Assembly (NCBI GenBank): GCA_023435925.1
Contig: JAEZLF010000099.1
Coordinates: forward strand, 1-9,646
Length of the DNA: 9,646 nt
Source: Bacillota bacterium
GTDB taxonomy: Bacteria > Bacillota > Clostridia > Acetivibrionales > DTU013
Direction of reading: 5' to 3'
The notes beneath the pieces were generated by a model. That model saw nothing but the letters and a program-made list of their open reading frames with translations, was not told where the DNA came from and searched no databases. A program made the translations under genes and the position numbers. Shown in pieces: positions 6,929 to 9,646 of this stretch (position 1 is its first letter; each line of letters starts with the position of its first letter).

Positions 6929-8605
6929 TTATCTTTGTTCGTAACGCTTCAGAGCTTCCTGCTGTATTTCTAATGCTCTAGCAAGGTTCAGGGATTCGAG
7001 TGTCTTAATATAATCGTCAAATTTGCTGATGTCATCTTGTCCCAGAATGAATTTTGCAAACATTTCATCCACATAGGTTGTAAGCTCATTTTGAATAGAA
7101 GCTAATTCAATCGATTCTTCAGATGTTGGTGTAATCGGTGGCAGCGTCTTTTCAATCGAAGCCTCTGCCAGTATACCCATAGCTTCTTTCTGGTTGTCAT
7201 ATGTCATCATCTGTTCCCAGTATCTCAGATCCTGATAAAGCCTTGCTGCTGTTCCGACAGGCATATACTTTGCTGCTGCACGGTCAAGTGACAATCCATC
7301 CGGATTCTTTGTTATTATCTCAGTGTACTTGTATTTACCGTTTTCAACTGTATAGGTTTCGCCCTCTACACCAAGATTCAATAGAATTCTGCCGTCCTCA
7401 CTGTAGAAGTAGTCGAGCAGCTGAGCAGATAATTCGGGATGCTTATTCGCAGTTGTAATGACCATGCCTTCGTCAGCTACGGGGCTGTTTTCATCGTTTT
7501 TAAAGTTGTACATTTTCCCATCGGGAGCCTTCGGATATGGAGCCTGAACCAGCTTAAAATTCGGATCAGATTCAGCCATAACCTTCGTGTAAGTGCCCAT
7601 ATAGGAATTGAGAAGTCCATAGAACGAACCTGCAATACCGGATGTTACCTTGGCGTCATGAGAATTTCTGTCAGTGGTAAGGAAGTCAGGATCTATAAGA
7701 CCTTCGGCATACCATTTCTGCATAGTCTGCAGAAAATCCTTATATTCCGGCTGTGCAGGACCATATTTAACTGTTCCGTTGTCATTATAGAAGGTGTATC
7801 CTATACCCCATGAGCCTATAAGTCTTTGTAAGCCGTTAATATTTGCAATTGGAGTAGAGATAAAGGGTATTTCGTCAGCCTTGCCGTTACCATTTAAATC
7901 GGTGTTTTTGAAAGCTGTCAATACTGTGTACCATTCATCAATGGTGGTAGGTATGGGCAGATTAACCTTGTCAAGCCAGTCCTTTCTTATCTGAAGGCCT
8001 CCGCTGACACGGCTCCCGGCATCAATCCTGAGAAGCGGGTACATATATAATGTTCCGTCATCTGTTACAGCGTTTTTTGCAACATCAACGTTTTCCGCCA
8101 TTATCGCAGAAAAGTTGGGGGAATTTTTCTCAATCAAATCATTTAATTTAAGTATAGCTCCATCATCAATTGCTTTTTGAGGGCCGCCGGGATATCTGCT
8201 TCCCCAGTTGTAATGTATAATATCAGGCAAATCACCCGATGCAAGAAGCAGACTGAACTGTTCTTTCTCCTGACCAACTGCAGGATGGATAAAATTGATA
8301 GTTACTCCGGTTCTTTTCTGCAGTTCCTGGAAAGCAAGCATCTCACCATAATTTTTTATAGACGCGGCAGCTCTGTCAGAAAGGCCGGCCCACAGGGTTA
8401 AAGTAATGTCATCTTTCGTAAGCGGAAGTGTCAATTCAGTTAACTTTTCATCTTTTTCGGCGGTAGCGTCGGCAGTGGACTCGGCAGTAGCAGTCTGTGC
8501 TGTGTCGGTACCTGACGTGGCAGGAGTGTTATTGTTTTGACCGCAACCTGTTATCAATGCTAAAACCATTACCAAACTAAGCAGTATTGCTAAAAATCTC
8601 CTCAT
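6929..8605 (-). CDS. Extracellular carbohydrate-binding lipoprotein of an ABC importer (LplA/YtcQ type)
   Basis: This 558-residue protein starts with a lipoprotein signal peptide: basic MRR, a hydrophobic core (4-18) and the lipobox LITGC with the lipidated Cys at 21. A Thr/Ala/Ser-rich linker (about 22-55) follows, tethering the domain outside the membrane. The remainder has the length and features of family-1 solute-binding proteins of the LplA/YtcQ group. These include the early LTLWAGLSDRAA strand-helix, LLASGDLPDIIHYN, LRIDAGSRVSGGLQIRKDWL and LNGNGKADEIPF, a calcium-loop-like DLNGNGKADE. It captures the substrate and delivers it to the two permeases encoded next. Large binding proteins of this group usually bind oligosaccharides, but the ligand is not determinable here. 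It is the first gene of the operon. The ATG at 8605 has AGGAGG at 8614-8619, 8 nt away. Confidence 0.95.
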   Translation of the reverse strand: MRRFLAILLSLVMVLALITGCGQNNNTPATSGTDTAQTATAESTADATAEKDEKLTELTLPLTKDDITLTLWAGLSDRAAASIKNYGEMLAFQELQKRTGVTINFIHPAVGQEKEQFSLLLASGDLPDIIHYNWGSRYPGGPQKAIDDGAILKLNDLIEKNSPNFSAIMAENVDVAKNAVTDDGTLYMYPLLRIDAGSRVSGGLQIRKDWLDKVNLPIPTTIDEWYTVLTAFKNTDLNGNGKADEIPFISTPIANINGLQRLIGSWGIGYTFYNDNGTVKYGPAQPEYKDFLQTMQKWYAEGLIDPDFLTTDRNSHDAKVTSGIAGSFYGLLNSYMGTYTKVMAESDPNFKLVQAPYPKAPDGKMYNFKNDENSPVADEGMVITTANKHPELSAQLLDYFYSEDGRILLNLGVEGETYTVENGKYKYTEIITKNPDGLSLDRAAAKYMPVGTAARLYQDLRYWEQMMTYDNQKEAMGILAEASIEKTLPPITPTSEESIELASIQNELTTYVDEMFAKFILGQDDISKFDDYIKTLESLNLARALEIQQEALKRYEQR

Positions 8606-8657
8606 TCAAGCATCCTCCTTAAAATTCTTTTCGAATAATTCATTACTTTCAATTCCC

Positions 8658-8667
8658 GAAGCGCTTC
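8658..8667. promoter_or_regulatory. GAAGCGCTTC palindrome near the predicted start site (LacI-type operator-like)
   Basis: GAAGCGCTTC is a perfect 10-bp palindrome with a central CG, as in LacI-family operators. It lies just downstream of the proposed -10, where a repressor would block initiation. It fits only the core of the CcpA cre consensus; the flanking TG and CA are absent. No LacI-family gene is in the window. Confidence 0.4.
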
Positions 8668-8668
8668 A

Positions 8669-8697
8669 TGTATAACTATAGATTGTTTTCTGAGCAA
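8669..8697 (-). promoter_or_regulatory. Candidate promoter of the sugar operon
   Basis: On the minus strand TTGCTC (8692-8697) is separated by exactly 17 nt from TATACA (8669-8674). Both boxes are imperfect matches to sigma-A sites, as expected for a promoter needing an activator. The predicted start is near 8662, leaving a leader of about 57 nt before the lipoprotein ATG. One AT-rich motif copy (8700-8713) ends 2 bp upstream of the -35 box, a usual place for an AraC-type activator. Confidence 0.4.
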
Positions 8698-8699
8698 GT

Positions 8700-8713
8700 A
8701 AATATGCAATTTT
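8700..8713 (+). repeat. AT-rich motif copy 1, adjacent to the -35 box
   Basis: AAATATGCAATTTT is identical over 14 bp to the copy at 8752-8765 and in the same orientation. The start-to-start distance is 52 bp, about five helical turns. This is a candidate regulator binding site. Confidence 0.5.
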
Positions 8714-8747
8714 CAATTTCGTCTTTAAAAATTGACAAAATCAGACC

Positions 8748-8788
8748 AAAAAAATATGCAATTTTTATACTGCAAAATTTGCATATTT
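8748..8788 (-). terminator. AT-rich inverted repeat with T7: regulator-gene terminator and/or operator pair
   Basis: Motif copies 2 (8752-8765) and 3 (8774-8788, inverted, one extra base) form a stem on the minus strand: 10 perfect pairs, one A-A mismatch, then 4 pairs around a 7-nt loop. Seven Ts (8754-8748) follow, partly within the stem. It lies 38 nt after the regulator stop codon, so it could end that transcript. The stem is AT-rich and weak. The same motif recurs at 8700-8713, where it is not part of a hairpin, which argues for protein binding as well. Confidence 0.45.
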
Positions 8789-8826
8789 CCGCCTCCTGAG
8801 GCTATCCGGCACTGTTGTGGCTGCCG

Positions 8827-9646
8827 TTAATACTTCTTGAACGAACCCGGCGTCGTATTGGTATGCTTTTTAAACACTCTGATAAAGGAAGAATCATTTG
8901 TAAAGCCTACACTTTTTGCAACTTCACTGATTTTCATATCCGTATCGACAAGCAACTCCTTTGCCTTTTCAATGCGGATGTTGTTTAGATAATTATTCAG
9001 ATTTTCACCTGTCTGTTCCTTAAAAAATCTGGACAGGTATGGAACGGATATGTTGAACTCCGAAGATATAACCTGAAGACAAAGATTTTGGTCTTTATAC
9101 CTTTTATTAATAAAATCCTGAATATTTTTGACCAGACCAATATTATGACTCTTTTTGTTTTGGTTGATAAAATTGCATAGGTTGGTAAAGATCATGGTTA
9201 ATCTGTCCTTAATTTCATCCACTGTATTACAGTCCAACAAGCATGAGCCTGGATTGAACTCATCACGGAAAACCGACTTATAATCTGTCTTCAGCTCATC
9301 GATAATGACTCTCTCAACGACTCCTACCATATTGGAAAACAGAAGTCTCAGGATGTCGGGAGACAAATGTCTTTTAATCACATTTTCTTCATAGATATAA
9401 TGAAATGCTTTTAAAACATTTCCCAACTCCCCAGCTTTAAAGTATCTTATCAATCGTACTTCCAATTCAATTGGAAAGTAATATACCTGATCGCTTTTTA
9501 CGACACTGTTGTATTGAATAACAGACCCATACTTATCGAGGATTCTATACTCCAACGACCTTGTCGCTTCCATAAATGCTTTGTTTATGTCGTCGGCCGA
9601 AGAATAAACCGACCCGATTCCGATCGTATTGCTTAAACCCAATGTG
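8827..9646 (-). CDS. AraC-family transcriptional regulator, C-terminal part (YesS/YtdP-like); 5' end outside window
   Basis: The frame is open to the window edge, leaving 272 C-terminal residues; the in-frame TTG at 9642 is not a believable start. The first part, TIGIGSVYSSADDINKAF, with ATRSLEYRILDKYGS after it, resembles the degenerate GGDEF-like segment of large membrane-bound AraC regulators. In those proteins an extracellular sensor domain precedes it, but that part is not visible here. The last 100 residues are the AraC DNA-binding domain: first helix-turn-helix about 189-210 (VISSEFNISVPYLSRFFKEQ), second about 238-261 (KISEVAKSVGFTNDSSF...), with the conserved TPGSFKK end. It lies 221 bp upstream of the lipoprotein gene in the same direction, the usual arrangement for a regulator activating its neighbouring importer operon. 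The AT-rich motifs between them are its likely targets (inference). Confidence 0.9.
   Translation of the reverse strand, partial: TLGLSNTIGIGSVYSSADDINKAFMEATRSLEYRILDKYGSVIQYNSVVKSDQVYYFPIELEVRLIRYFKAGELGNVLKAFHYIYEENVIKRHLSPDILRLLFSNMVGVVERVIIDELKTDYKSVFRDEFNPGSCLLDCNTVDEIKDRLTMIFTNLCNFINQNKKSHNIGLVKNIQDFINKRYKDQNLCLQVISSEFNISVPYLSRFFKEQTGENLNNYLNNIRIEKAKELLVDTDMKISEVAKSVGFTNDSSFIRVFKKHTNTTPGSFKKY

Noticed and set aside
7201..8401. Plus-strand open frames opposite the lipoprotein gene
   Set aside because: They are antisense shadows of a complete lipoprotein gene with signal peptide and conserved binding-protein features.
8732..8760. Plus-strand TTGACA followed after 17 nt by TATGCA, a possible antisense promoter toward the regulator gene
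   Set aside because: The -10 matches only three of six bases, it coincides with motif copy 2, and no plus-strand gene follows.

Overview
The window looks like a Clostridia- or Paenibacillus-type Firmicute. The evidence is strong AGGAGG-type ribosome binding sites, an AT-rich promoter region, an LplA/LplB/YtcP-type sugar ABC importer encoded without its own ATPase, and a regulator resembling the membrane-bound AraC proteins of the YesS/YtdP type. This assignment is inferred from gene families, not from a marker gene.

Layout: positions 1-771 (+) hold the 3' end of a signalling gene: the tail of a GAF-like domain, a short coiled coil, and a complete GGDEF diguanylate cyclase domain. It converges on a long minus-strand operon, and a strong inverted repeat at about 775-831 separates the two as a probable bidirectional terminator. 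The operon is read right to left: solute-binding lipoprotein (8605-6929), LplB-type permease (6823-5867), YtcP-type permease (5854-4964), URO-D-family enzyme (4940-3843), ADP-ribosylglycohydrolase-family enzyme (3768-2650), beta-hydroxyacid dehydrogenase (2621-1725) and HpcH/HpaI-type aldolase (1646-882). Upstream, in the same direction, is the C-terminal part of an AraC-type regulator (8827-9646, running off the window). The 221-bp gap between regulator and lipoprotein genes carries a weak sigma-A-like promoter, three copies of an AT-rich 14-15-bp motif, and a perfect GAAGCGCTTC palindrome near the predicted start site.

How the genes may work together: the lipoprotein and two permeases import an oligosaccharide or other carbohydrate, probably powered by a shared MsmX-type ATPase encoded elsewhere. 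Inside the cell, the last two enzymes resemble the GarL/GarR step of aldarate breakdown, where retro-aldol cleavage yields pyruvate plus an aldehyde acid that is then reduced. The ADP-ribosylglycohydrolase-like and URO-D-like proteins both depart from canonical catalytic motifs and probably process the imported compound upstream of that step. No kinase, dehydratase or classical glycosidase is visible, so the substrate cannot be named. The operon composition is the most interesting part of the window. I see no RNA genes, CRISPR arrays, insertion sequences or phage genes.
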